From assembly GCA_022457065.1 (NCBI GenBank), contig JAJGBQ010000003.1, positions 3,534,001 through 3,598,000 of the forward strand: 64,000 bases of DNA, read 5' to 3'. Below the pieces are notes generated by a model. That model saw only the letters and a list, made by a program, of their open reading frames with translations. It searched no databases and was not told the origin of the DNA. Positions 1 to 12,067 of this stretch are shown one piece after another (position 1 is the stretch's first letter; the number at the start of each line of letters is the position of its first letter). This DNA is from Curvularia sp. ZM96. Taxonomy: Eukaryota; Ascomycota; Dothideomycetes; Pleosporales; Pleosporaceae. A program made the translations under genes and the position numbers.

Positions 1-1259
1 CCATTCTATGAAACCGTTGAAGAAGCTAACCACACGGCGGGACAGCAATTTCTCTTGGTAAGTCCATGCCCGTTTGTCAATTGGTGGATTGAAATGGCCG
101 GGTTGAGAACTTGCCCTGGAGCAATAAAATAGTACAGTTCCAATGGCCCCATTAAGGCAGTTCATTGGTAGTTTGATGGAGTCCTGCAGTAGCGAAACCT
201 TCTGCTCTTGTACACCCAAAAATCCTTCGTCGCAAGACTTAGCTCTCGCAGCGGATATTGTAAGGACCGCATTCTTGTATACGTCGGCCATTCTTGTCAT
301 TTCACGATCCTTATCTTCATCGCAATCTTGAATAATACAGAGAGAGTCGATCCAGATGTACTGAATCCCCAGGGCACGAGTGAGGAGAATCGCGTCTTTG
401 AGTGATTTCGGCAGTCGCTCCATTGGTAAGGCCTGCATATATTCTTCCATCCTGTTTCTTTCGGTCTGATGTCTCTGAGGGCCACCCCAACAGTAGCTAA
501 GAGCTACATATCCCGCTATCTCTCCGTTGCTTGGATACAACCTCGGCGGATCTTGCCCATCTTCCGTGCCAACATAAATTACGCGTGTAGGAAGTTTTGT
601 TCGAATGGGCAATATACTTGGACATTGTTTGTGTCTGAGCTGACGACTTACACAAACGGCTAGCCAGTACCGAAGCTTCAGCAGGCTTCGAGGTGACATC
701 GGGTCAGTCTCCGGTAGACGAGAAGCCACAATATTTGCCGGCCCATCTGATGAGAATTCTTAGTATCATAAGGGTCAGTGGGAGTAAACTTACCATGAGC
801 ACTTCCAACAATGAGATACATGGGATCTCCATAACCGCGCTCACTTCCTCGGACAAGTGAGACTAACCGCACGCATGATGGATCAGCTTCATCAATTCGC
901 TGAAAGGCTAAGTCTATCGACTCGTTTAATCCATGGTACATCTCAAAGCGGTCGCCCAGATAGCTCATGAGGTATTTGGCGAACTTGCAGCCTCGCGTAG
1001 CAATACCTTTTAGCTCTCGATATCGCCCTTGAAATAGTGGGACACGCTGCTTGTCGAGAAGCTGACGTACGGAATCTGCAGATTCGAAAACGGAACAAAG
1101 CCCATTGCAGTAGGCGCAAACTTGAAAAGAAGTCCAGTCGAACGGCTCTTCATTGTTAATACCGTAGCGTAGTGGTCCTGTAGCCCATTCCAACAGCCTC
1201 GCACTGTCAGCACTGTCCTCCAGAGGCATGAGGTCTCTTCTTGCCATTCTGAAGAACAT
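1..1259 (-). CDS. HET-domain (heterokaryon incompatibility) protein, 3' end beyond left edge
   Basis: Exons 794-1259 and <1-746, with an intron at 747-793; the frame is open to the left edge, so the C-terminus is missing. The hallmark HET motifs appear in order: YVALSYCWGG (about residue 235), YIWIDSLCIIQDC (about 285), MADVYKNAVLTISA (about 305) and KRAWTYQEK (about 378). The N-terminal 150 residues hold a Cys pair (CAYCNGLC) common ahead of HET domains. HET proteins trigger cell death in incompatible fungal fusions or act as NLR-like effectors; which partner this one senses cannot be seen. The first in-frame ATG (1259) was taken as start; ATGs at 1244 and 1229 are alternatives. A shorter intron (759-793) also keeps frame but would be only 35 bp. 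The visible part has no stop or frameshift. Confidence 0.9.
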
Positions 1260-1949
1260 CTGGATCGTAATGGCCGTTTTTCCCTAGGACCCTTGGGGAC
1301 TTCCGAGAAGGGCGGGGGTGCTTGCCGAAATCGAGCTTTGACCTGCATATTTCCGCGTAGTGGCTACGTAAAGCTTGGCCTGTTCGGGAACCAATCCCTC
1401 TGCCTGTTTATACAACTATTGTATCTACAGCAGCTACTGAAAGCTTGTGGACGGGAAAACTTTTCCATTGCTACAAAAAATAATTATTGAAGTTTTAACA
1501 TAGACAGCTAATGCTTTCTTGCTCAGAGCTTTTCATATATCACCAAACTACTATCTCAGGTTGAAATTATTGCTTAGACTAGGATGGCAAACTAAGATAT
1601 GAAAGGCTTCTACGAGCAGACTGAATGGCATTGGCCGCAATGCTGCATATATTTCTGACCATATATTAGTAATAGGTAGAGCATAAATAGATAAAAATAT
1701 TAAAATCTCCCAAACGTCTTTGCGTTCGTTGTTTCGTCTTTAATCACCTTAGTAAAAGGTGTTCCGTTACGCCGCTTGTTCCGCTACAAAAGATACACGT
1801 TACACTCACAGAAATAAAAGCTTCGTTGAAACTACAAAGGGGTATGTATAATCTCAATACTCGACAACGCGCCCATCTCGCGAACAATGGCCTTCCTTAG
1901 AAGAAAAGGAAAGAAATTGGGGTATTATTCACCAGCTTAATCACAGAAT
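1260..1949. other. Intergenic, AT-rich
   Basis: About 690 bp between the HET gene start and the dynein intermediate chain stop. Positions 1440-1860 are AT-rich with short A/T runs. I see no coding frame, repeat or RNA gene. Confidence 0.6.
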
Positions 1950-4141
1950 TTACTTCCCATTCGCGCCCTCACCATGCCCCTCAAGCCGGTTCACAAGTCT
2001 CTTTACACCGCTCCACTCCTCACTTCTCGTCTGTACGCCTCCCAGATCATCACCAACCTCGAACACAGTCACGACTCCGTCCATGCCACCAACAGCCACC
2101 TTCCTACCCTCATTCTTCTCCCACGCTAGCTTGTTGAGACTCCTGTTCATGTAACCCAAGCCTGTTGGCATATTGGTGAATGCGCCTCGCTTACCATCGC
2201 TGGGCTTGATAGATTGAACAGGGACTTCGACGTCGACGTTGATGTCCCAGACTTCTAGGCTTCCTGCTCCGTCAACGAGCGCAAAGACAGACGGCTTGAC
2301 AGGTGACCATCGAGCATCGTAGACAAGGTCTTCGCGCGCAATGTCCAGAACGGGTGTGACTTGTTGTGCGGCGCCAGGGAGTGTGACGTTTGTCGCACCT
2401 GTGGCAGCCGGGGGCCGGACTTTCCAGAGCTTGACACTCCAGTCGACGCTGGATGATAAGACAAGATCGCCAAGGTCGATCTGACCCTTTGCCGGATGAA
2501 AATCTAAGCTCATGACGGGTGCGGCGTGACCAGCGTACTTTACACGACCGTCCACACCGGCCTTTGCACCTGCGCGATCGTAACGATGGCATGCATAGAT
2601 CGAGCCTTCCTCTGTACCAGCAAGGAAATATGTCGGATCGGACTGAGGGAAAGCAATGCTGGTTACCGCCATGTCATCCGTCTTTGCGGGTGGCGGTGAT
2701 GTTAGTTCAAGGAATTCTTGTGGTTGCGAAAGCATGTCGACTGTCCAACCGCACACAACACCATCTGTTGAACACGAGATGATATTGTTTGCGTTCTGTG
2801 TACCGACAATGTCTAGTGAGTACACTGGATGTGTGTGACCGGATCCTGTGAGGGGCGTCTTTTGTACAGGTGCAGATTTGGCGCGGGTGTCCCATAGCAG
2901 CACCTGGCCTGAGTAGGCGCCGCCCACAATGAGGTTGGGATGGAATGGAGAAAACTTGGCAGTGAGAATATCAGACTGAGCATGAAAGATGTATTCAGGC
3001 CGGTCATGCATGTGCAAATTCCAGACTTGTACAAGACCATCTGGATCGTGGGGAGCAGATGGGTTCTTTGTATACGAAGCCAGGACGAGCTCAGGGAACT
3101 TTTGATTGAGTCAGTAAAACGATCACAGAACAAGATGAGGTATCTTACCTTTGTCGAGAAACCTAGATCAGAAATCATCCTCTTCTTGCTCCATCGCTCG
3201 TCCCAAAACTGCGCAACCTCCCTTATCCGTCGACCTTTCTTGGCTCCACTCGAGCCATAGCCCTCATCCGAGTCATCAGCGTCAACACCCGCATGCGCAT
3301 AGTCTGCGAGAATGTCGTAGCCCAGTTGCTGGTCGAGTGCTCGCTCCAGCACTTTAGTACTGCGCTCTACAAACCCGATGAATTCTTCCGAGTTCTCCAC
3401 GGCCATCAGCTCCTCGTTGGTCAGTGTCTTGAACGGGAAGTTCTCGTCCGATTTTGGTTGTGGCGCGCCTTCTTGGGGTGCTTGTTGAACGGCCTTGAGC
3501 TCTTCTTCAATCTCCTTTCGCAATTGGGCTCGAATCTCCTCCTCGCGTTCTTTTTGCCTCCGGCTCAGCCTCTTGCTCTTTGGTGAACGTGTGGGGCTCT
3601 CATCGCGCTCGCTGTCGCTGCCGGGCGCGCGACGATCCTTTGAAGGGCTCCAATCTATGCTCGCCTGTACTCCCTTGCTGTAGGTTATGATTTCCTTTTC
3701 CTTTTTGACTTCATTCGTGACCTGACCGTCGATCTCGTACACTGTGGCCAATGGACCTATCGAGAGCGTTTGCATCTCTCGGTCGATCATGCCAGCAGAT
3801 GGCGAAAAGGCGGCGGAACCTTCATCGCTGCTAAGCTGGCCTGCGCTGACCACTGATGTCGGCCGTGTTGCTCTTCCTGCGCCTGCGGGCGAACCGGGAC
3901 CCGTCGAGCCTGGCCTGCTTTCCCCAAGAATGCTGTTGATCAAGTTGTTTACGTCGGTCCTCCGGTCGAAGTCTTCGCTGCGTCGTGGTGTTGGTGAGAG
4001 GACCTCTCCAAGCGGGCTGCCAGTCGCGGATTGCCTGCTGGCCGACTCTGCCTTTCTCAGCTCGCGCTGGCGCTTCAGCTCCGCGAGCTTAGCCTTCTTG
4101 GCGAGAATTTCGTCTCGTCGTTGTTGCATTGTTGACTCCAT
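1950..4141 (-). CDS. Cytoplasmic dynein 1 intermediate chain
   Basis: Exons 3149-4141 and 1950-3098 (intron 3099-3148) give about 713 residues, normal for fungal dynein intermediate chains. The N-terminus is the family's helical dynactin (p150)/Nde1-binding segment: MESTMQQRRDEILAKKAKLA, then a Lys/Arg/Glu-rich coiled coil. A Ser/Pro-rich disordered stretch follows. Around residue 150 the sequence TYSKGVQAS resembles the LC8/Tctex light-chain binding site. The C-terminal half from about residue 330 is a WD40 propeller (for example VQVWNLHMHD, GQVLLWDTRAK, DWSVKLWKVR, GSLEVWDIN) that binds the dynein heavy chain. It acts in minus-end microtubule transport of nuclei and endosomes. It is divergent from the ATP synthase subunit e gene, 446 bp away. 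Confidence 0.93.
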
Positions 4142-4587
4142 GGCGGAGATGTGGAGAGCGAGGATGTTTGGCGGGGACTTTCGTGCGTTGTCGCTGGGTA
4201 TGCAGTCCGATGGACGCTCGTTTCGTGGACGAGGATAAAATGTTCTGCCTGGCTCTTAAGTTTCAAGCCCGACAAGACTACAGAAACAAAAAGAGCGTCG
4301 CGTTGGTTGTCAGTCTGGGTTACGTCGTCGCGCCAAGATGCGTGTTCAGGGACGGGGCACTAGCTCGCTGCGAGGGCAGTCCCGACCAAATCTTGCGCCA
4401 GGTCCAACCTCAACTTTCACAGCTCCCAGCGCCCAACAACCCGCATCCGCCCCGACGCCCCTCGTCCCGCCTTTCCGGATTTCGTCCCAGCGGTGTCCAA
4501 ATCATCGCCTCGTCCGGAATATCTGCCATTGGGCATATACGACCTCGGCAAACGGTTATCGCAAGCCTCGCAACCACAACCGTCACA
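4142..4587. promoter_or_regulatory. Divergent intergenic region (dynein IC / ATP synthase e)
   Basis: 446 bp separate two divergent start codons, so both promoters must lie here. Several long frames cross it, but they are not coding-like and conflict with both genes. No TATA box or named operator is evident. Confidence 0.5.
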
Positions 4588-5079
4588 ATGTCCACCTCCG
4601 TCGGTGTCAACGTACGCTCAACCCCCTCATCCTCGAAAAGCCCCTCAAAAATACCGGAAGACGCGGTTCTTGGAGAGGGAGCTTTGTAAAGTCCCAAATT
4701 GTGTTGACAATAACGGCTAACGGGCTGCATTACAGGTCCTGCGATGGTCCGCACTGGGCCTGGGTGTCTTCTACGGTGCCTACCACCAGCTCTCGCTCTC
4801 GGCAGCCGATAGGGCGAAAGCCGCACAAAAGGAGTGGGAACACAAGCAGGCGTTGATCCGACAAGCAAAGGAGCAATGGGCACGAGACCACCCTTCAGAA
4901 CAGCCAAAGTCATCCGGAGGTGCGTCATTTGCAGCAGCCGTTTCCTAATCCAACCGTTTCCCAACCATTAAGAGAAAAGAAACAAGGAACAACAATTCTA
5001 ACAATCAGATACAGCCAACGTCGACCCCAAAGACCCCAATGCCGATTACCACGCTCTCCTTGGCATAACCGACAAATAA
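4588..5079 (+). CDS. TIM11: Mitochondrial F1Fo-ATP synthase subunit e
   Basis: Three exons, 4588-4611, 4736-4919 and 5009-5079, encode 92 residues. The N-terminal segment (residues 9-24, VLRWSALGLGVFYGAY) is the single membrane helix typical of subunit e (Tim11/Atp21), including its glycine-rich G-x3-G-x3-Y face used for dimerisation. A charged helix follows (AADRAKAAQKEWEHKQALIR), then a short tail. In mitochondria subunit e works with subunit g to hold ATP synthase dimers and shape cristae. The first exon has only 8 codons, so a single-exon search would miss the gene. Introns are 124 and 89 bp with GTACGC and GTGCGT donors. The size matches the family. Confidence 0.85.
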
Positions 5080-5961
5080 GCGCACTTCGTCAAGACTTTA
5101 TGGTTCCTACGTTGACATGGACATAATGCGGCCATCTCTTTTACCAAGCCGAGAGGCGGATTGGTGGAAGGGGAAAGATACTAGTCAATAGTGGTACGAC
5201 ATCTACGAGATACCAATCTCCCTGTACTTTTGTACCTTCTTGTACAACATAGACGTCGGGTTGATCACGTTTTCAATACACATGCTTCAAGTTTGATAAT
5301 TTCGCTTGCTGTGTCTTGAACTTTCCTTGACCTGATCCTGACATCATTGCTTATTGAAGCTAAATTCTCCTCTCTTAAACCTATCCCCTGAATCAAATGA
5401 AAGGGTGAAAAAAGTGGTGTTATCAGCAGTACACCATGCCCCGCCCTACCAACAATTCACGTGTAATTCTGACGCACGTCCACGTATTATCATAATCAGG
5501 AAAAACGGTCTATTCTACACATGTCTCATCTTTCACCCTCGAACCCCGTCACAGGGCCAGGTGCTATGCTACACACATACATTTCATAACAAGTCAAAAG
5601 CGGAGCTTTGTCAAAAACGATAGAGAGAGCAAAGAAAGGAAGAAAACGCCCCCCTCAATCCTTGAGTGACAGTAGCGAAACATAGCAGCCCAGACAAAAG
5701 GATGGAAATGAATAAGCGCCAAAGGGAAAAGGGTCGGGACAGCATTGAGACTGAGCAACACCCTCGCTTCGCAGACGCTCCAGAACCATCATCCATCTCC
5801 TTTGTCACTGCGCGTTCGCTTGCACACCCGGACATGACTCGATCCCGCCCATCCATAGTCTACAGTCAGCCGGGAGCGAGCCAATAGCTGAGCAGCCGCA
5901 CATCTTGAAAACCTACAGTGAAACCTATGATATTTTATTTCATTATTCAACCATACAACTC
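5080..5961. other. Intergenic (convergent 3' ends)
   Basis: About 880 bp between the convergent ATP synthase e and dynamin genes. It presumably holds both 3' UTRs. I see no gene, repeat or RNA. Confidence 0.6.
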
Positions 5962-8646
5962 TTACAAGACTTCGCCAACAATCTTTGCTGCCTCCTTGTA
6001 TGTCTTGAGCAGCTTCTCGCACTTCTCGCGCTCAGCCTTGATTGTGTCGTCCTCGTACAAAAGCTCCTGGAAGAGATCTTCCTTGTACAGTGTCGACACG
6101 AGCCTGTTCTGTACGACATCTTTTGAGTGGTTGACCAAGAGATGCATGATGGCCTTGGGTACTTGATCAGCCACTGTCTCGCGGACAATGTTGAAGTACG
6201 ATGAGATGAGGCGGCGGATGAGCTCAGTCTCAAGGGCTTCGCGCTCCGTAAGAGCTGGTGCCTGCTCAGGGTTGGAAGGCTGTGCAGAGTTAGTAACCAG
6301 GGCCAGCAAGGATAGTTGAGGAAACTTACAAAGCCGCCTTCAAAGTTATCTCCTCCCACACTTGGGCTGTGGGGAGGAGCACTGAAAGCAGCACTGGATG
6401 GTGCATCATAGTCATCATCTGGCGGCATCATTGCCAGCACATGGGCCGGCTGCTTGCTGTCACCTCTCCGAATGCTCTGTGCAAAGCTCGGCTCGGCATT
6501 TTGGCTGACGTGTCGGCTTCCCGGTCGGTTGTCCATCATCGATGGTGCCGCCTGCTGTAGGCCCTGCTGTAGGCCTTGTGGGTTAGGATATGCGGTGTTG
6601 CTGTCTTTGCTAAAGAAGTAGTTGAGGAAGCTGTCGCGAGCGGTACCAGGAGGTGACCGATTGCGGCTGCTGAGGGCTGCTGTTGTGCTCTGAGAGCCGT
6701 TCATCATTCGTCCTACAGCCGGCGACATGCTGCGGCTGGTCTGGGATTGGTGTTTTCGAAGAGGCAGAGACTTCAGCGAGGCAGCCTCGCCGGCGTCGCC
6801 TTCTTCCGGTCCCTCTCCGTTGGCACCGTTCTGCAGTTCCTTTAATCTCCTCTGCTCGCGCTTCTTCTTCTCAGCCTCCATTGCAATCTTCTTCTCTCGT
6901 TGCTCCTTGTCGCTGATTACTGATGACATGGCAGCAGCAGCACCGAGGAAGTTGGGGTGGTTTGTGTTGATGTAAGCCCTTTGGATGTCGATAAGGGAAG
7001 CGACATAGCCGGAGCAAGGGCCAAGCTGTTCTCGAAGAAGATCTGACACAACTTCAATGAGCTTTCCTTGCAACCTTGGATATCTTGTCAACTCAGTAGA
7101 GCCACATGTGTGGCAAATCTTAATCAGTTCCTCGTAGACAAGCTCGACACAACGCTGACTTGGGATTTCCAGGAGCTTAATCTGAGGTTTCACAAGGAGG
7201 TCAAAGGCCAGCTCAGGAACGAACAGACTAGGTCGGGGACCGGTCGAGTTGCGGATAGCGGTCCGGATGTCCAAGACGGAGAGGTTCTGGGTTGGATCAA
7301 CCTGCTCGAGCGAGTTTCCAAAGACAGAGTTGAAGATGTAGTATATCCGAGCACCACCGCACAGTTCCTTGGTTGAAATCTCAGTAGAGGTACCATCGAT
7401 GGATGCAATGAAGGACGAAGCGAAGCGAGTCATGAGCTGCAGGATGAGCGAGCCGCGGTGCTCCTTTCCAGTGAAAGCCACATCACCATAGCTCGCCAGC
7501 TCCTGCTGTGTCTGGCCCATGAGGGTGTTCAGGCGAGCCTTGATGTCGGGCAGACGGTCTCGGATGTGGGCCATGAGCGTCTGATTCAGACTCTTGGCAA
7601 GAAGTTGGGTACCACAGCGGTTTGCCATATTCCTATAAGCAGGGTGGTGTCGGAAAAAGTCGCGCTCGGCTTGCAGAGCGTCAGCTAGCGACTTGTTGCC
7701 CTGAATATCCTGCTGAGATCGGTTGACGATACCGATGAAGCCGAGTTTCAGTGGGTATACGCGACCAGAGAGAATATCCATGGCGTTGGTGCCATGGTCC
7801 ATAAGATCGAGCTTGGTGAGGACACCGATGGTCCTCTTGCCCATAGGGTCGACATGTCGAGCCAACTTCAGCGCCTCCGAGTTTACCAGATCGACGTTGG
7901 CAGGGGAGACGGCGAGGATGACACTGTTTGGCTTCGCAATGTACTCGGTAATAAGGTTTCGCGTCTGCTTCTCGATATCGGAGGGCTGGTCGCCAATGGG
8001 CACCTGAATTCGTTAGCTTAGGTTGCCCTGCAGGAAAAAAAGTTCGGAACCACTCACCTTGGTCAAACCAGGCAAATCGACGAGCGTCAAGCTCAGGACA
8101 TGGGGCGAGTAGATTTTCAGGTTAATGGGCTGCCTGTTGATACCCTTGTTGTTTCCTGCTATCCTAGATGTCTCGTTCTCGATCTCGCGCTTGACTTCTG
8201 AGAAATCGTAGAAGCGCTGGCCGGGAATGTGCAGGAACTCTGCCCATTCCTGCTGGCCAGCAACACTTGCTGGTGTGTGTGGAACGTGGACCTCATCGTC
8301 GTCGTCTTCGTCGCGTTCGCTGGGCAGGTTGATGAGTTGGAGAATGAGCGGTCGGCGGGTGACGATGCCACTGCCACGGGGCAGGAAATCCTTGCCGACA
8401 ATGTTCTCGAGCACCGACGATTTTCCAGACGACTGCGATCCTACAACGACCTAAGCGAGTCAGCACCGTGTCGATACCAAGCGGCGGAGCGTCGTAAAAT
8501 CTGCTCTGCGCTCACCGCATTGCCTGTGGCGGCTGGGGCGCACATACAATCTGGGGTAAATCGAGAGAATCATTTCCAATGGTGTTGAAGACCAGGTCTT
8601 GCAGCCTGTTGACAATGTTGAGGAGCTCCTCGCCCAGCGCCGCCAT
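5962..8646 (-). CDS. DNM1: Dynamin-related GTPase, Dnm1/Drp1 type
   Basis: Four exons, 8548-8646, 8058-8450, 6330-8003 and 5962-6279, with introns of 97, 54 and 50 bp, give about 827 residues. The GTPase domain shows the P-loop GSQSSGKSS (about residue 38), the switch I region PRGSGIVTRRP, the G3 motif DLPGLTK and the G4 motif TKLDLMDHG. Middle-domain signatures include LNTLMGQTQQELASYG. A variable insert rich in Ser, Asn and Gln (about residues 560-700) precedes the GTPase effector domain in the last exon. Such proteins assemble into rings that cut mitochondria and peroxisomes. Length, start (MAALGEELLNIVNRLQDLVF) and the long insert favour Dnm1 over the roughly 700-residue vacuolar sorting dynamin Vps1; a phylogeny would settle it. 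Confidence 0.9.
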
Positions 8647-10048
8647 AGCGCTTGTCGGTATGTGTGGTTTCTTTGCTCCTTAAGGGACCGAGTAGTTGAT
8701 AGTAAGGAACAGCCAGACAACACCACGGGATGGAATGTTGCAAGCTGGCAGGTGTGGCACGGCGGAGGCAACGAGTTGCGGGATGCGAGAGCAGAATCGG
8801 CCTTGGGTGCAGGAGATGGCGGCTTGAGGGGAGCAGAGGCTCTTGATGGGAGTGCCTTTGCTGCAGCTCCGTCGTCACTCGCTTGAAAGTTCATGTTCCA
8901 AGGCTGCGTGCACGTGACGGCCAGCATGGCACTCGCATCCCCACATCAAACATTCATTCACATGTGCTGCCTCCTTAGTCGCGTCTCATTCATGCGACCC
9001 ATGTTTTTTTCGCATAAAGGAGGCCTGTACGCCAGCACACGCGACAGGAAGCCCCCCTCGGCGCTGGCCATGGCGAGCAAGACGTCTGTACCACATACAT
9101 GGCCTTTGCCATGAGCCGTGCCTTGAAAGCGCCACACCAGGTGCCATGCAATGCCGCCCGGCTCCCAAACCCGGAGACGTACATACATACAGCAGCATGC
9201 ATCCCAGCCCGCAGCACACCACCATCGCCACAAGACGTGCGCATGCGAGCAAAAAGACGGCCACGCCTAGGTCATGTTTCCAGTGTCATCAGCGCACCAG
9301 GTGTCGGGAAACTGACGGTGGAACGAGCCGTCAGAACAACTCATCGCGTGGCTCCGCAGGCCCTTGTTGGGCACCCACAATTCGGCCACAGTCTGGCATG
9401 GCTGCACTTCAACAACTGCATCCTACAGCTTTCTATGGGGGCGCCGGCCTGTAGTGTCGTCTGAGAGAATACCATGGACACGTAGACGTGCTGGCCTAGC
9501 TTGCATTCGGGTGTTACCGGGCCCTCGTCGGCAACGGACTGGCACTGGCACTGACATCCTCCGGCGTGACAAGGCGACGGCCATCTATCGCGCCTCTCCA
9601 GCCTTATCTCTCTGCAAGGCACGGCCAGACGCGACCACACCGAATTATCAAACAACATCTCCACACCCTATCTCCACATCCTGGGGAATGCTGGGCGATC
9701 GCCATGCATTGTCGTTTTCTGCAAATCATTGGGCCGCCTATCAAGGTCAGGTACCATCACGTGCACCTCACCGCAGCGCTCTTCTGTAGACACTGATAAG
9801 TGTGAATTGCTCAGATGGACGGTTTGTGCCGTCACCAAGCTTTATCCGAAGGAAGCCTATCATACAGATAAGGGCCGTTATCATGCTGACCGCAAACAAA
9901 GGGAGAAAAGCCGTTTGCGCTTGCCCTACAAAAGTCGCCTGCCTACTCTTGCTTGTGCGAAACAACCGTATCCATCCATATCTCACTCCAGCGCTGGATT
10001 TGCTCAAGTCTCTAGCATTTCACCGGTATTCTCATTGAAGCGTCGTCC
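8647..10048. other. Intergenic, long divergent upstream region
   Basis: 1.4 kb between the divergent dynamin and isochorismatase-like genes. Overlapping frames of up to 141 codons are present on both strands, but none has family motifs or coherent composition. I see no RNA gene or clear repeat. Confidence 0.55.
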
Positions 10049-10918
10049 ATGGCCTCGGAGGCTCTAACCCTTACCACCATCACCGAAGAGAAGCACGACA
10101 TTACTGTAGGGACCATAAAATGCACCGCATCCATTCCATTCGGAGGCGAAGGGCAGTGGCTCTACCTGCCCGCGACCAAAAAGTTCGATCTCTCTCGAGG
10201 AGCAGAGCACAAGATGGTTTTCGAGTGCGATGAGCAAGCTAGCCACCACACCGGCTTCATGATTGACCCCGGCAAATCAGTCTTGATCGTCGTCGACATG
10301 CAGAACTACTTCGTACATCCCTTGTATCGCGACCATGCGGCAGGAATCGCGTCCATCGAGCCTACATTGAAAGTAATTGAGAGATGCCGAAAGGAGGGCA
10401 TCCAAGTTGCCTGGCTGAACTGGGGCATTACCGACGACGACTTGAAGAAGATGGCACCTGCCATCCAGCGTGGCTTCAGCAAGACGTTGGGATGGCATGT
10501 TGGACTGGGTGCCCAATTACCTGACGGCCAAGGAAGATGCTTGTTCAAACGGACATGGAACGCTGCCCTATACGACCCGTTCCAAGCAGTCGCCCAGCCC
10601 GGCGATCTCTTCTTCGACAAAACCCGAATGAGCGGCCTCTGGTCTGAGAAAGAGCCTTTACATGAGTATCTGCGGGCATCTGGCAAACAGACTCTGCTCT
10701 TTGCTGGAGTCAACACCGACCAATGCGTCTTTGGCACCGTATCCGATGCATACTCGTACGGATGGGACTGCGTCCTGCTCAGCGATTGCACGGGCACCAT
10801 GACGGGACAGGGAGCTCAAGAGCTAGCTGAGTATCAGGTTTCGCAAAACATGGGCTTCGTCATCGACAGCAGCACTTTCTGCAATGCCCGGGTTAGCGAT
10901 CATAGCGAGGCTGACTGA
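10049..10918 (+). CDS. Isochorismatase-like cysteine hydrolase
   Basis: Intronless, 289 residues. The cysteine-hydrolase triad of the isochorismatase fold is present: Asp83 in VVDMQNYF, Lys191 in FFDKTRMSG and Cys226 in AGVNTDQCVFGT, which includes the usual non-proline cis-peptide region before the nucleophile. The first 70 residues precede the core fold and are typical of a fungal subgroup. Members hydrolyse small amides or vinyl ethers (nicotinamide, N-carbamoyl compounds, isochorismate). The substrate cannot be told from sequence. With no signal peptide it is probably cytosolic. It may be secreted unconventionally, as proposed for some plant-pathogen isochorismatases, but nothing here shows that. 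Neighbours give no pathway hint. Confidence 0.88.
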   Translation: MASEALTLTTITEEKHDITVGTIKCTASIPFGGEGQWLYLPATKKFDLSRGAEHKMVFECDEQASHHTGFMIDPGKSVLIVVDMQNYFVHPLYRDHAAGIASIEPTLKVIERCRKEGIQVAWLNWGITDDDLKKMAPAIQRGFSKTLGWHVGLGAQLPDGQGRCLFKRTWNAALYDPFQAVAQPGDLFFDKTRMSGLWSEKEPLHEYLRASGKQTLLFAGVNTDQCVFGTVSDAYSYGWDCVLLSDCTGTMTGQGAQELAEYQVSQNMGFVIDSSTFCNARVSDHSEAD

Positions 10919-11234
10919 CTTGATGGCATTAGTTTTCTACATTGACAGTTTAATATCCTGGTGGTGCATTTGTATTGAAATACCCATAGAGCACATCGTG
11001 CAATACGAATAGAATTACATTAATTACGTCTGCATTGTGGCTTGTCGTGAGGTAGATCTTGTCCAATCATGGCGTTTTGTTCTGATTTGATGGTTGATCT
11101 GCAACACTGAGGCACAGATGACGCATGTGTGGGGAAGCTTCCAAGAAGGAACGACAATGCCATTAAATGGTTGATGTCAGCTCCAGAGATCTCACTACTA
11201 GGACTCAAAGACATTGCCATATTCTGCCTGCAAA
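10919..11234. other. Intergenic
   Basis: 316 bp between the isochorismatase-like and PEBP genes, both on the plus strand. No feature recognised. Confidence 0.6.
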
Positions 11235-12067
11235 ATGCTGTCTCGATTCTCTACTGCGATTGTGTGCTTGCTGCAATTATGCGAAACAACAACTGCCCTT
11301 CCGGTCGAACAAAAGCCATTGCTGCTTAACGGCCCTAAGAATGTGCAGCACGTTCGAGAACAGTAATTATCCATCCATCCAGGTCATATGACTTCTTCTG
11401 ACTAGCGACAGACTCCGCCAGGCCGAGATCATTCCCACGGGTAAGTCCCTCGAATGAACATACCAAGCTGACGTCCAGCACTAACTCCCCGGTAGTTATC
11501 GACGACTTCCTTCCAAGCCTCACCCTCTCCGTCGCCTGGGAAGATGCCAAAGCCAAAATCGGCAATACCGTAAAACCAAAACACCTCCAGAAACAACCCA
11601 GCGTTGTCCTTCACGATGATACCAGCCCAGATGGAAAGCACGCTAGTTCAGGAATGAGCTACATTATCACCTTGACCGACCCGGATGCCCCTTCCCGCGA
11701 CAATCCCGAATGGAGCGAGATGTGCCACTGGATCTCTGCGAACCTCACAGTTGCTCAAGACACATTCTCCATTCTGCCTCTCCCGGAGTTTGGTCTGAGC
11801 GAACACCCTGAATTGACTGAGGAGTTGACCGACATCATGGAATACAAGCCTCCTGGCCCGCCGCCTAAGACAGGCAAGCATCGCTACGTGTTTCTTGTTT
11901 TCGCGCCGAAGAATGGAACCACGGAGCCTTTGCATCCGAGTAAACCAAAGGACCGCCAGCATTGGGGTACGGGGGAAAAGGGCGGCGGTGTGAGGGAGTG
12001 GGCCGGAGAGAATGGGCTGGTGCCTGTGGCAGCGAACTTTATTTACGCGGAGAACGAGAAGCAGTAG
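11235..12067 (+). CDS. PEBP family protein (phosphatidylethanolamine-binding / carboxypeptidase Y inhibitor-like)
   Basis: The secure part is 11496-12067, carrying PEBP core motifs: LTDPDAPSRDNPEW (ligand-pocket DPDxPxR), MCHWISANL, YKPPGPPPKTGKHRYVFLVF and the C-terminal FIYAENEKQ. Upstream, a 19-nt exon (11422-11440) restores the family sequence IIPTVIDDFLPS across a GTAAGT intron (11441-11495). The most plausible first exon is 11235-11351, starting with a hydrophobic stretch (MLSRFSTAIVCLLQL) that looks like a signal peptide; this gives 235 residues in all. The 11352-11421 intron has a weak GTTCGA donor, so the first junction is tentative. Family members bind phospholipids or inhibit serine carboxypeptidases; a signal peptide would place this one in the vacuole, wall or outside. 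Confidence 0.8.

Noticed and set aside
4129..4964. Long frames on both strands (up to 186 codons) over the ATP synthase e gene
   Set aside because: Composition is non-coding-like, while the three small exons reproduce the full subunit e sequence.
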